Shown in pieces: positions 54,393 to 64,000 of a stretch of 64,000 nucleotides of DNA; positions within the stretch are counted from its first letter, which is position 1, and each line of letters begins with the position of its first letter. Position numbers and translations under genes: made by a program. The notes under the pieces were generated by a model. That model made no database searches. It was given only the letters and a program-made list of their open reading frames with translations, and was not told where the DNA came from. This DNA comes from Microbotryomycetes sp. JL201 (lineage: Eukaryota; Basidiomycota; Microbotryomycetes): assembly GCA_033819885.1 (NCBI GenBank), contig JAQYUZ010000014.1:186001-250000 (forward strand), given 5' to 3'.

Positions 54393-56607
54393 ATGACGAC
54401 CGACTTTGAGATTGCTTACAAGCCTATCGAGTAAGTGTTGAATACGCATTAGGCACAAGCTCTCGAACCCCCCGAGGTTGGTTACTAACCTAGTCTCATT
54501 ACTTGTCCGTAGCCCGCCAAAGGAAGGCGTGAATGGCTACGATGGCTTCAAGCCTGGCCAGCAGACTCTCCTCAAAAAGGGTTCGACTCGCGAGGGCTGG
54601 GACGGCGGCAGGACCGCTGCCCTCGAGAGCGACATTCTGCTCGACCATGACGTCGAGTTGGTCATGCGCGACGGCGCCAAGCTGTACACCGATATCTACC
54701 GTCCTCCTGGAGACGAGAAGGTGCCATGCTTGGTCATGTGGTCGCCGTATGGTAAGCTCTTTCCGCTTCCGCTTCGGCTAAGCCGGACTAAATTAGATTC
54801 CGATGGCAGGCAAGCGATACAGCTCTATCGACATGCTTCCTGGTGAGAGAGCTTCATACCGACGTCTTCTACACAGCTGATTTTCTGCTTGGGGTCTGCG
54901 CAGTCACCACATGGAGGTGTGGCATCCAGAACCAGGACCTGAGCGGCTGGGAAAAGTTTGAGGGCCTTGACCCTCGCAAGTGGTGCCCTCGCGGATATGC
55001 TATCGCATCTGTCGACATCCGAGGTGCCGGTCACTCGGACGGCCAGGTACAAATCATGGGCGAGAACATGGGTGAGGACGGATACGACGTGATCGAGGCT
55101 CTCGCCAAGCTGCCATGGTGCGACGGCAAAGTAGCCATGGGTGGCAATTCGTTCCTCGCCATCTCACAGTGGCACATTGCTGCTCAGCAGCCTCCTTCTC
55201 TCAAGTGCAGTGAGTCAGATATAGCAGCTGTCTCCAGCACTTGTGACTTTGCTGACCAGGTTTGAATGTAGTTGCTCCGTTCGAAGGTTGCGGTGACTTG
55301 GCTCGCGAGCAGTTCTGCCGTGGTGGAGTCTTTGACATCTCCAACATGGGTCAGTTGTATTTCGCGCCCATCTCAAAGCGTTGTTGACGAGTTGCTTTCC
55401 AGACTTGATCAACAAACTCATCATCAAGGGCCAGCGCGGCACAGAGGATTTCGCCGAGATGTACGACCGCCAGCCTTTGTCGTCGCCGTACTGGGAAGAC
55501 AAGCGCGCCAAGATGGACAAGATCAAAGTCCCTGCATTCATCGCTGGCTCCGATTTCTCGTCCATCCACACCATGGGCAGCATCCGCGGTTTCTTGGAGA
55601 TCGACGCCCCAACTTGGATCAGGTGGTCAGGTGTCCAGGTAAGACCCTGCCGCTTTACACTCAAACTCAAGCGATTGACCATGCTTCCACAGGAATGGCA
55701 TGAGTTGTATGTCATCGAGCAGAACGACCGAGAGCTTCGACAATTTTACGACTACTACCTCAAGGGTATCCAAAACGGCTGGGAAAAGACACCCAGGGTG
55801 AGTGCTTACGTTACGTAGTGACCGAACGTCATTCTGACTGGCCGACTGCAGATTCGCTGGGCTCTCTTGCAATTCGGCGACCGCGATGCTCTCGAGAACA
55901 TCGAGCTTGACGCCTTCCCGCCAAAGCAGACTCAGTACAAAGACTTCTACCTCGACCACAACGGCAAGCTGTCCGAGACCAAGCCAGAAAAATCCGGCAG
56001 CGCATCGTACCTGTCGCGTGGCGAAGGCGCCGGCAATGTCTCGTTTGACGTCAAGTTTGACAAGAAGACAACATTGCTCGGCATTCCAAAGTGCGAGGTA
56101 TTCATGTCCTGCAAGGACCACGACGATTTTTACACGCACGTGACTCTCAAGAAGCTTGACGAGAACGGCAACATTTTGGCTCACCAGACGATCCCGCGCG
56201 AGCGCGGCTGGGCCAAGACTCAAGCCGAAATTGAGGAGAAGGACAGGACAGCGTTGCTCCTTCATCACGGCTCAATGGGTATTCTGCGTGCCTCGCATCG
56301 CAAGTACGACCCTTCGCGCAATGTTTGCGGCATCGAAAATTGGCTCTTCCATCCTCACGAGGACGAGGAGAAGGTCACTCCTGGCGAGATTGTCAAGCTC
56401 GACATCGGAATTTGGGCCGTTGGTGTTGTCTTCTACCCCGGAGAGTCTCTCCGTGTCGAATTCACGGGAACCGGCACGCGCAACCACGAGTTGCGACACT
56501 TTACTACAAAGTGGCCGGCAGAGAGCACCTGGAACCACGGCACGCACAATGTCTTTTTCGGCGGCGAGTACCCGAGTAAGGTCATTTTGCCTCTTGTCGA
56601 GCTTTGA
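54393..56607 (+). CDS. CocE/NonD-type hydrolase, copy 3
   Basis: A 596-residue paralogue directly downstream of copy 2. Eight exons: 54393-54430, 54513-54751, 54810-54842, 54904-55209, 55272-55349, 55403-55638, 55693-55797 and 55852-56607. The 306-base fourth exon equals the sum of five exons of copy 2 (32+16+18+182+58), so copy 3 lacks four introns. Protein segments nearly identical to copy 2 include GSTREGWDGGRTAALESDIL, QRGTEDFAEMYDRQPLSSPY and QNDRELRQFYDYYLKGIQNG; the nucleophile region is VAMGGNSFLAISQWHIAAQQ. The C-terminal PepX_C-like domain has GEIVKLDIGIWAVGVVFYPG and GEYPSKVILPLVEL. It is tail to tail with dioxygenase copy 3. Confidence 0.89.
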
Positions 56608-56993
56608 GTAGCTTTTCGTACTGCGTCACACTCTGCGGTTCTGAGCTTCGGGTAGCATCATAGAGTAGTCCTTCTGGGTTTGTAAAACACACGTCGACGC
56701 TGCAGCAACATGTGCGACTTCCGAGAGCAACAGGCGAAGTGCATGCAGGTCTACTGTGCGCGGACAGCTGGCGTTTGCTTTCGGCAGAGATTGCAGCGGG
56801 TAGCGACTTCGCGCCGCTACTCCTCTTGTGTGCCCAAAGTGGCTACGTCCTTCGTTCATTTCACTGCTCTAGCTTTACTGACCCGGTCCATTGGAGAAGT
56901 GAATCATAAACAAAAATATATATGCGATTGCACACACATGAAAGCGATGAATACCCACAAACGCTACAACAAACCCCATACAGAGCTGATTCT
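56608..56993. other. convergent intergenic region
   Basis: Separates the 3' ends of hydrolase copy 3 and dioxygenase copy 3. AT-rich near 56910-56930. No gene seen. Confidence 0.55.
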
Positions 56994-58358
56994 TCAAGCT
57001 GACGACTTGATGTAAGGAATACCAGTCAACTTGTAGGCACGCTCAGAGAGCTGCGGCTTTTGCCTCGGCGACCACGTGTTTAAAGGATCAGGCTGGCCAT
57101 TTCGCATGGGCGTGACATATTCCTTGATGAAAGGTTGCAGAGCTAACGCATGAAAAGTCAGAAAACATGGCGTTGAGTGTAGATGGGTGAAGGAGCTCAC
57201 CCATAGGCCAGTGCGAGTGACCGTCAGTGTTCTCGAACAACTCCTTCTTCTTGAGGAGCTCCTCTTGAGTAGCAGTCGAGACAGGCATGTAGCAAGTGTA
57301 GACGACGAAGCGAGGGTTGTTGCCTTCAGGCGAAACGTTGTAGTGAGGTCCGCGGGAGTCCCCTGAAAAAGCGAGCGGAAGAGTCAGCGAAAGATGGAGA
57401 AAATTCTTCGGAAGTGCTTACAAAGGACGAGATCACCCGGCTCAGCGTTCACTTTGACCCATTCGTATCCTCGCTCTTGTAGCCACTTCAGCCCCTCCTC
57501 CTTGAACATGTACATCTCGTTCGTCCAGCGGAACAAGGGCTCGGGGTCATTGCCGAAGACCTTGTGGAACTCCTCAGACACTTTGTGTCCGCCCTTCAGG
57601 ATCATCAAGCCGCCATCTTTGTCTGCGCACGGCGTCAAGTTGACGAAGCCTTGCACGCAGCGGAAACCTGGACGAGCAGGGTCCTGATCTTGATGTGCCC
57701 AGCTGATTGAGAGCAAGAGATGAGTTGCGAATTTTCACAGGGTATCTCGTGGTGCTCACGCAGTGTTAGGGCCAATGTCCTTTCGGCCAGGGAAAGAGAT
57801 GTTCACAGCGTCGAACGACACGATCAGATCTTCGGTGTTGTAAAGTTTTTCGAAAGTGCCAATGACGCCAGGCTCGGATCGGACTTTCCAGGTGAATGTC
57901 TCGTGAGATGCGCCATAGCTGCGTCCATTCTTGTCAGGGAAAGTTACACATTTTCCGATCAGTTCCACTCACGCCTGCATCAAACCCTTGGCCGACATGA
58001 TCGGCAGGCACTCCTCGCGGATGGTCGAGGGGTCATCTCTCTTGTAGCCAAGGTTGCTGAAAGCGTATGTACGTGTCAGCTCTCATGATCTCCTGGGAAG
58101 ACCCTTGCGGTGGCCCCCCGCACGAGGATGCGGGGCCGAGCGTCAAGTGTTCTACACTCACAAGTCCTCGAGCCAGGTCTGCATCTCGTCAACAATAGCA
58201 GCGGCACGTTCCGCGGGCAGAGCGCCCTTGACAACAGCGTAGCCATCCCGAACGAGATCATCGCGGAAGTCGTTGTAGACGGTCTTGCCAGACATATCGA
58301 GCGTGTCGAGGACTGGTGTCGACCTGACCACGACTGGGGGAGCAGTAGGTGCTGGCAT
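56994..58358 (-). CDS. phytanoyl-CoA dioxygenase (PhyH)-like oxygenase, copy 3
   Basis: A 343-residue paralogue. Six exons on the minus strand: 58358-58162, 58056-57973, 57918-57760, 57702-57422, 57362-57201 and 57142-56994. Motifs: TVYNDFRDDLVRDGYAVVKG, LGYKRDDPSTIREECLPIMS, YGASHETFTWKVRSEPGVIG, the iron site HQDQDPARPGFRCVQGFVN, DSRGPHYNVSPEGNNPRFVV and the end LSERAYKLTGIPYIKSSA. All internal exon lengths match copy 2, so the two are the closest pair. The first exon is six bases longer through extra Ala/Pro/Thr codons (MPAPTAPPVVVRSTPVLDTL). Confidence 0.89.
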
Positions 58359-60605
58359 GTTGATGTATTTCGTGGACGGTGTGAGAGGAAGAGCAGAAAT
58401 ACCGCGAGGTCCGGACGCTTTAGCGGAATTTCGAGATTCCGAGATTTGTCGCGACGTGCCGTATTCCGATCCGCAGCATGCGTTCCAAGCCGAAAGTTTC
58501 CGTCAAAGACAGGACAGTGCTCAGATTACAACATGCAAAGAGCGGAGGACAATCTTTGGATGCAATGTTGAGGCAGCGCGATTCGGATGCCACACAAGGT
58601 CCCAAACTGAAGAAGCAGAAGAAATTCGTCTTGATGACATTCAGTGTTCTTTGCTAGTGGCGACATCCTTTGCTGAAAGATCACGAAGGTCACTGAGCCG
58701 CAACTGCGAGTCGGGTCTTATATTCGAGAACTGTGAACTCCCTAAGCGACAGAACGCTGCGATCGATCCCTTTTGACAGCTTGCCACTGCACGAAAGGCT
58801 TTCAATCCGAACAGCGATTGATTGGCGGGCAGAGGAGGCAATAGCAGCAAGCATGATCGACATTGGATTTTCGTACCTGAAGATGCACAGCTGCGCTGAT
58901 GGGGGGCTCGCCGGTCATCTCGGCTGCCGTCTGGGACGCGAGCTGGGAGCTCCCGGCGAGCGAGCTCCTCGCAAGTTTGATGGCTTTTCGGTGCAAGAGC
59001 ATTAGAGAGCAAGGGATTGTGATACAGCGCCAGCTCAAGTTTGGAGGGCCCTCAGATATCAGCGGCTTTCGCGTTTCAGAACTGGGAGAGTCTCCGGTCT
59101 CAGGATCTGGAATTCATTTTCACAAGACAGGGGAACCGAGCGTTGCCAGCACGTTCTGCCACCTGAAGACACCGGAAACTAGTCGAATGATCAAGAATGC
59201 TTCGTGGTCAAAGGATCTTTGCTCTTCGCATCCGCAGAATCGAGCATGTCGGATCTACGGCACTCCCGCCTCTTCTAAACCACTCGGGCGTGCGGGTAAA
59301 CGTAACTAGCGGATCACAGATAGCTGTGGTCCGATCTGGAACGCGCGAATAACACGAAGAGACTCTACAAAGACAGTACCAATTTGCTTGATTGCCAACG
59401 TTCAGTTCCGTAAGGGTCGTAATGACTGAAGCACAACCAGAGACTACCATGATACTCTCAAGCCGGGCACGATCCGCAGTATCCGAATTCTGAAATAATT
59501 GCAAAAAAAGGCGTCGAACACAAAGAAACGGAATGGAGAAGACGGTTGAGTAAGAAAGCGTGATCTCCGGATCGTCTTAGTCATGGTATCATTGTATCTT
59601 TGTAAGATTGGCGTCTAGTTTCCCAGCTCACAGTTTATTAGGGGACTGCTCTGCGAAAGAGGCGGCTGACAGTCGCCATTGGGCGATATTCCGATGCCGA
59701 AAGCTGCCGGATACAAAGGAAATTTTGTGTTCCCTGAGGCTGAAGCTACACCGACACGTGCCAATCATGAGAATGAAGCGATCTTCTATTCCGCGCTTCG
59801 ACGCGGATCCAGGTTCACGAGTGTGCAGGCGGCCGGTTGCCCCTTGCACGCACGCTGCATGATTGATTTGATAGGAAAATGTTCCGCACGTCTAACAAAC
59901 AAGCTCCGCAAGCTTAACTCTACGATGCATCTGCTGTAGGCGCCCAGCCGACATGATTTCTGACCTTTCCTATGCTGACAAAGTGCGGACACAAGCGAAG
60001 TTGCCTGTGCGCTCGCAGCAGCAAGCCACAGCCATGTATGATGCACGAGGTCCCAATGACAGGGAACTGGAGCTGGCGCCCTGGAGTGTGTGTAGCATCA
60101 AAGCGGTCGAGCTCTCGGCCCTTGCCTGCGTTGAAGTGGCTTCTGGGCTGCCGTCCAGACCAGAAGGTCATGGCACCCCCGTCAGGATTGGACACACAGA
60201 GATGATGTGCTCCACATGTAAATGATAGCTCCTTATATGAATGATACCCTACCAATGGCTTGAGAGCGAAAGAGAAGAGTGGCGAGGCAAGGCGTGGGCG
60301 AGCTCCACAGCTTCCAGATAGGCAGGGCATACTGCGCATATCTCATGAGCAGTGCAGAGCCGAGGCATGCTGAAGCACTCCAAGCAAGCGTTAGTTTCGT
60401 GGAAATAATGTTCTAGCACTTAGGGCTTGCTGAAATTTGCCCGACTCTTCGATTCCGGCGGGTCCGTCTGAAGAGTTGTAGATCAATCAGCTTTGTGGAC
60501 GTGGACGTGCACCTCTATCCCGATGCAACAATCCACCGAGCGACGCATTCAGTTGACTGTATTTCCCCGCATCAGGAGCCCCGCACGCGAGTTTACCCCG
60601 CGAAG
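58359..60605. other. long gene-poor region
   Basis: More than 2 kb with no supported gene. Its left edge is the promoter of dioxygenase copy 3, with CGGAAT/ATTCCG words around 58420-58470. Open frames at 58899-59309 (plus), 58641-59012 (minus) and 59920-60339 (minus) show no recognisable domain and overlap one another. Confidence 0.45.
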
Positions 60606-60631
60606 CCGTCCCACTTGGCCCGTCCCACTTG
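60606..60631. promoter_or_regulatory. two CCGTCCCACTTG elements upstream of MFS copy 3
   Basis: CCGTCCCACTTG occurs at 60606-60617 and 60620-60631. The reverse complement contains GTGGGACGG, the core of the tandem repeat in the divergent promoter at 51279-51317, suggesting a common regulator. Confidence 0.5.
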
Positions 60632-60788
60632 ACCGGTCCTCTCGCCAAGCCTTTGACGACAAAATCGCAGACGCGGGCACGCTACTCTTCTCTACTCCTC
60701 GACAAAAACTTGAACTGCGACGCTTGTCTCTCCGACACCTGCTGCGACACTTCCCGTAACCCCCTGTAACGACTTGTGGCGAAACGAG

Positions 60789-63061
60789 ATGGACACCGCT
60801 AAGGGTCAAGTCCAACATCTTGAGGATTCTAGGCTGGCCAAATTGGGTCCCAATATCCATGACACGTATGCCGTTAACGAGCGCAATGAACCCGTGACCG
60901 TCGTCGGGACATTTGGTCAAGGTGAGGATTTTTTCGGCAAAGCTTGATCGTAACTGACCCGAGACACCGGGCAGATCCAAACGAGAAACAGCATGTCTCG
61001 TGGAGAGCATATGCAATCGTCTTCTTGTGCGGCCTTGCTTCGTTTGCAAACGTTTACTTTGCGTGAGCGCGCCGGACGAAATGTTCTCCGTACTAGACAA
61101 CTGATTACAGATGCCAATTGCCAGAATTGCCCCGGCTGCCAACCAGTACAACATTGCAGGCAATCTGAACGGCATGGATAAGCGAATGTGGATTGTCCAA
61201 GCCGGTGCAATTCCGAGCATTGCTTCTGGGCCGATTATGAGTTTCATCTCCGATTTGTACGGTCGTCGTTATATCATCGTCGTCGTCTGGCTGCTGTTCA
61301 CTGTAGCGGGAATCATCTCGATGACGGCGACGAGCATCAACGCCGTGATTGGAGGTCAAGCATTGGCCGGCGTTTGCTCGGGCGTGTCGGGTCAGTATAC
61401 GGCGTCTCTCCTTTGCAAAGTCCTATGTCTGACCGCGCCTTGTTCAGGTTTGATGTTCGCCGTCCCGTCCGAGGTACTGCCTGCCATCTACCGCGCCCAT
61501 GCGCAAACGGCTGTCAACTGGTAAGTTCGAGGACATTCTGCGCGATGGACCGCTCTACCTTCAAAGTGGACGCCTCGCTGACAAAACGCTTTCGATGGGT
61601 AGGATATCTGGTCTATCGAGCATTGTGGCCTTGATTGGCATTGGCGCGGCGACCCAGAACGATCCTATTAATGGTTGGCGCTGGGCTTTCCGCGTTATGA
61701 CCCTGCTCAACGGTCTCGTCTTCATTGGTTTCGCCGCACTGTATTTCGTACGTTGGCCCATCTAAAACATATCGGCTATAAGGCTAACACCATCTGCACA
61801 ACAGCCGCCTCCCCGCACGGCGACTCGTCAGAGCTTGATGGAAAAAATTCGATCTCTTGACTGGCTCGGCTACGCACTGTTGATGGCCGGGTTGCTGCCA
61901 TTCGTGGCAGGTTTCGCCAATAGCTCGGATATGAACATTGGGTGGAAGGACGCACGTGCGTACGTGCCTGTGGTCGTTGGCTTCGTCTTCATCGGACTAT
62001 GCATTCTTTACGGTAAGGTACATGGTGTTCATCTCGTCGCGATGCAGACACTAATGTTACACGGGCTCGACAGAATGGAAAGGCACGTCTACCGGATTCC
62101 TCGACCATCGCCTGTTCAAGGACGGTCGCAACTTCCCAATCGCACTGGTTCTTGTCGCCGTCGAGGGTTCGCTGTTCTATCTGATCAACAACATCTACAC
62201 GGGCCAAGTCAACAATCTCTGGGACGTCCCAGGCAGCATCAATGCCAACGCTCGTGTGTTGCCCTTCTTCATGGCTGTACAAGTCATCTCGCCCTTTGTT
62301 TCCATTTGTCAGTCGAGCTTAATCAAGCCGTCTTGACTCGTCATAGCTGACCTCAGAGACCATCAGATGTCACTCGGACCAAGGACATTAAGTGGCCCAT
62401 TGTGGCCGGATTCACGCTGTTCATCGCCTGCGTCGTTGGCGAGGCAATGGCGGGCCTCAATGGCACAGTGGGTACCGTGTTGTGAGCGAATGGCGCGAAT
62501 CTGATCGATAGATTCGCAATGAACTGACATCGCTCACGTCTTAGCAACGCAATCGGTGGTCTCGGTTTCTCGACGCCGTTGATTTTGCTCATGACCATTG
62601 TTCAGCTATCGACACCACCGCTCTTCATTGGAGTCGCCTCTGCGCTAGTCATGTCCGTTCGAACACTCGGTGGTGTTGTTGGCCTAGCAATCGCCGACGC
62701 CATCTTCGCCTCGCGCACCAACTCCCAGATCCCCGAAGCCATTGCGAAAGCCGCTGTCATGAATGGTTTGCCGCCTCAGAGCATCGGCCCGCTCATCGTC
62801 TCGTTCTTCTCTCATTCTGACCCGTCAACTATTCCCGGTGCGACTGGTCCGATTATTGGTGCCGCTTTCCAAGCAGCAAAGCAAGTTCAAGCCGACGGCT
62901 ACAAGATCGTTTGGTTTGCCTTTTTGCCCGGCACAGTCCTCGCCGCTCTCGGCTGTGTGGCTTTCCGCAGCAACGCAGACAGAATGAATTGGGTTGTCGA
63001 CGCGCCTTTGGAGCTTCCAAAAAGCGATAGCGAGTCTCCCTCGATCGTTGATGAGAAGTAG
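60789..63061 (+). CDS. TRI12-type MFS transporter, copy 3
   Basis: A 592-residue paralogue of copies 1 and 2. Nine exons: 60789-60921, 60975-61062, 61125-61390, 61448-61520, 61603-61747, 61805-62012, 62074-62307, 62367-62481 and 62545-63061; all phases close. It shares NEPVTVVGTFGQDP, NVYFAIAPAANQYNIAGNL, SDLYGRRYIIVVVWLLFTVA, GQALAGVCSGVSGLMFAVPS, LDWLGYALLMAGLLPFVAGF and MSVRTLGGVVGLAIADAIFA. Its 5' part has three introns that copy 2 lacks; the lengths of later exons (145, 208, 234, 115) are identical to copy 2. The most diverged of the three pumps. It carries the GTGGGACGG elements 160-180 bases before its start codon. Confidence 0.88.
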
Positions 63062-63462
63062 CTCTCGTGATGGCCACCAAGTCGTTCTCGGAAGACGGAG
63101 AGCTGGGATGCGATTGACTGAGAGGGGGGGAACTTGTGTTCTTATATGTTTTCTTGTTATGTCACACTGGAATTACTTTGGGAGTTCGCTTGCGTCGTGC
63201 GGCAGTGCAGCCATCTGCCTCGGTGGAAATTGGCGTCCTTGAAACAAGTGCGCCAGAGCTTGCTTTATTCGGACCAATCTCTCGGCGGGGCACCTCAGAC
63301 TATCGCCGACAAACAAGGACGCACTGTGCGATTCGCGAAAGCCGAAGAACAGAGAGCGGAACTCTGTCAAACGTTCTCGAGTATGAAAGCTCAGTGGCAG
63401 GAAAATTCTGGATCTCGCGCAGAAGGTGCTAGATTATGTGAAGATTGCAGAATGCTCCGCAT
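63062..63462. other. convergent intergenic region
   Basis: Lies between the 3' ends of MFS copy 3 and the CBC2 gene. No gene or strong motif is visible; plus-strand frames here appear to be shadows. Confidence 0.5.
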
Positions 63463-64000
63463 TTAATCGTCCCGCTCTCCTCTGAACCGTGGGTTCTGCC
63501 GAATTATCGCTGAATCAATGACCGGGAACTTGTGGGTCCAGCGAGCACTCACATCATCATAGTCTTCTCCACCACCGAAGCCTGTAGGAACCTCTCGAGA
63601 CTGTTCTCCCATGTAAATGGCGTTCTGCTCCCGCTGCCGTTGGGCTTCCATCTCCTCGCGTGCCTTCATGTGACCCCTGCGACGGCCAACTCATCAGCGT
63701 GACATACGTAGGGTCGCAATTCGGTCTCGCATACCATCCGCCCCGGCCGGGGTCAAAGTCTTCTCGGTACTCGTCCCTGGAGTGTGGGATGTTCAGCGAT
63801 ATTGCAATTCGTCACAATGTTGCTGGTCTGAGCGATACAAGACTGACCTGACTTGACCTCCAGATTTTCCTCGGCCGTATTGCCTGTTTTCCAAGTAACC
63901 TGGATCCAAGTCCGCTCGAATGATTCGTTCGTCCAGTTTCGTGCCCGAAATGTATCTTAATGCCGCTAGTGCCTCATCATGCTGAAAGAATCTGTCACAG
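63463..64000 (-). CDS. CBC2: nuclear cap-binding complex small subunit (CBP20), C-terminal part
   Basis: CBP20 binds the 7-methylguanosine cap through an RRM together with CBP80. Only the 3' part is in the window; the 5' end lies beyond 64000. Exons on the minus strand: 63981-63848, 63776-63735, 63676-63553 and 63495-63463; a further intron begins above 63981 (TTTCAG acceptor). Translation starts [20 protein letters not shown], then [39 protein letters not shown], a charged segment [20 protein letters not shown] and the end [10 protein letters not shown]. The GRQYGRGxSGGQVRDEYR block is diagnostic of the family. Phases close through all four exons. Confidence 0.93.

Noticed and set aside
58641-59309. 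Overlapping open frames of 124 and 137 codons on opposite strands
   Set aside because: No family features, no plausible splice structure and mutual overlap in GC-rich sequence; likely chance frames.
59920-60339. A 139-codon minus-strand frame
   Set aside because: No recognisable domain and a competing plus-strand frame over the same bases.

Overview
The window is fungal nuclear DNA, most likely from a basidiomycete with a compact, intron-rich genome. Genes sit a few hundred bases apart on both strands, almost every one carries several GT-AG introns of about 45-120 bases, and the families are typical fungal ones (Zn2Cys6 regulators, TRI12-type MFS pumps, fungal SDRs, PUF, BDP1, CBC2). All exon joins below were read by eye; reading-phase continuity was checked for every multi-exon model. 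No database search was possible, so family names rest on recognised motifs.

Left part (1-22.9 kb) is mostly core-type genes: TFIIIB subunit BDP1, an NSRP1-like splicing factor, ribose-5-phosphate isomerase, a CoA-pyrophosphatase-like Nudix enzyme, an armadillo protein resembling SmgGDS, a Pumilio protein, a Rossmann-fold protein, a Zn2Cys6 regulator and two divergent short-chain dehydrogenases.

From 23 kb to 63 kb the window is dominated by three families, each present three times: a CocE/NonD-type alpha/beta hydrolase (23.0-25.3, 51.4-53.9, 54.4-56.6 kb), a phytanoyl-CoA-dioxygenase-like enzyme (25.8-27.2, 49.7-51.0, 57.0-58.4 kb) and a TRI12-type MFS transporter (33.5-35.6, 36.4-38.5, 60.8-63.1 kb). 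Two hydrolase/dioxygenase pairs are head to head, one is tail to tail, and a Zn2Cys6 regulator is divergent from the first transporter. This looks like an expanded uptake/export plus degradation or modification cluster for one class of ester-like compound; the substrate cannot be read from sequence. An FBXO21-like F-box gene and two small unknown genes lie between the copies.

The 38.5-49.6 kb stretch is different: sparse, with an inverted repeat, a near-perfect palindrome, two related small coiled-coil/membrane-segment genes, a large PAS-kinase-like gene whose catalytic motifs are lost (a pseudokinase), and, most strikingly, a spliced gene ending in a pre-toxin-like segment and a colicin-E/S-pyocin-type HNH DNase domain. 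That domain architecture is bacterial and suggests an inter-kingdom acquisition domesticated in a fungus. The right edge cuts the cap-binding subunit gene CBC2.
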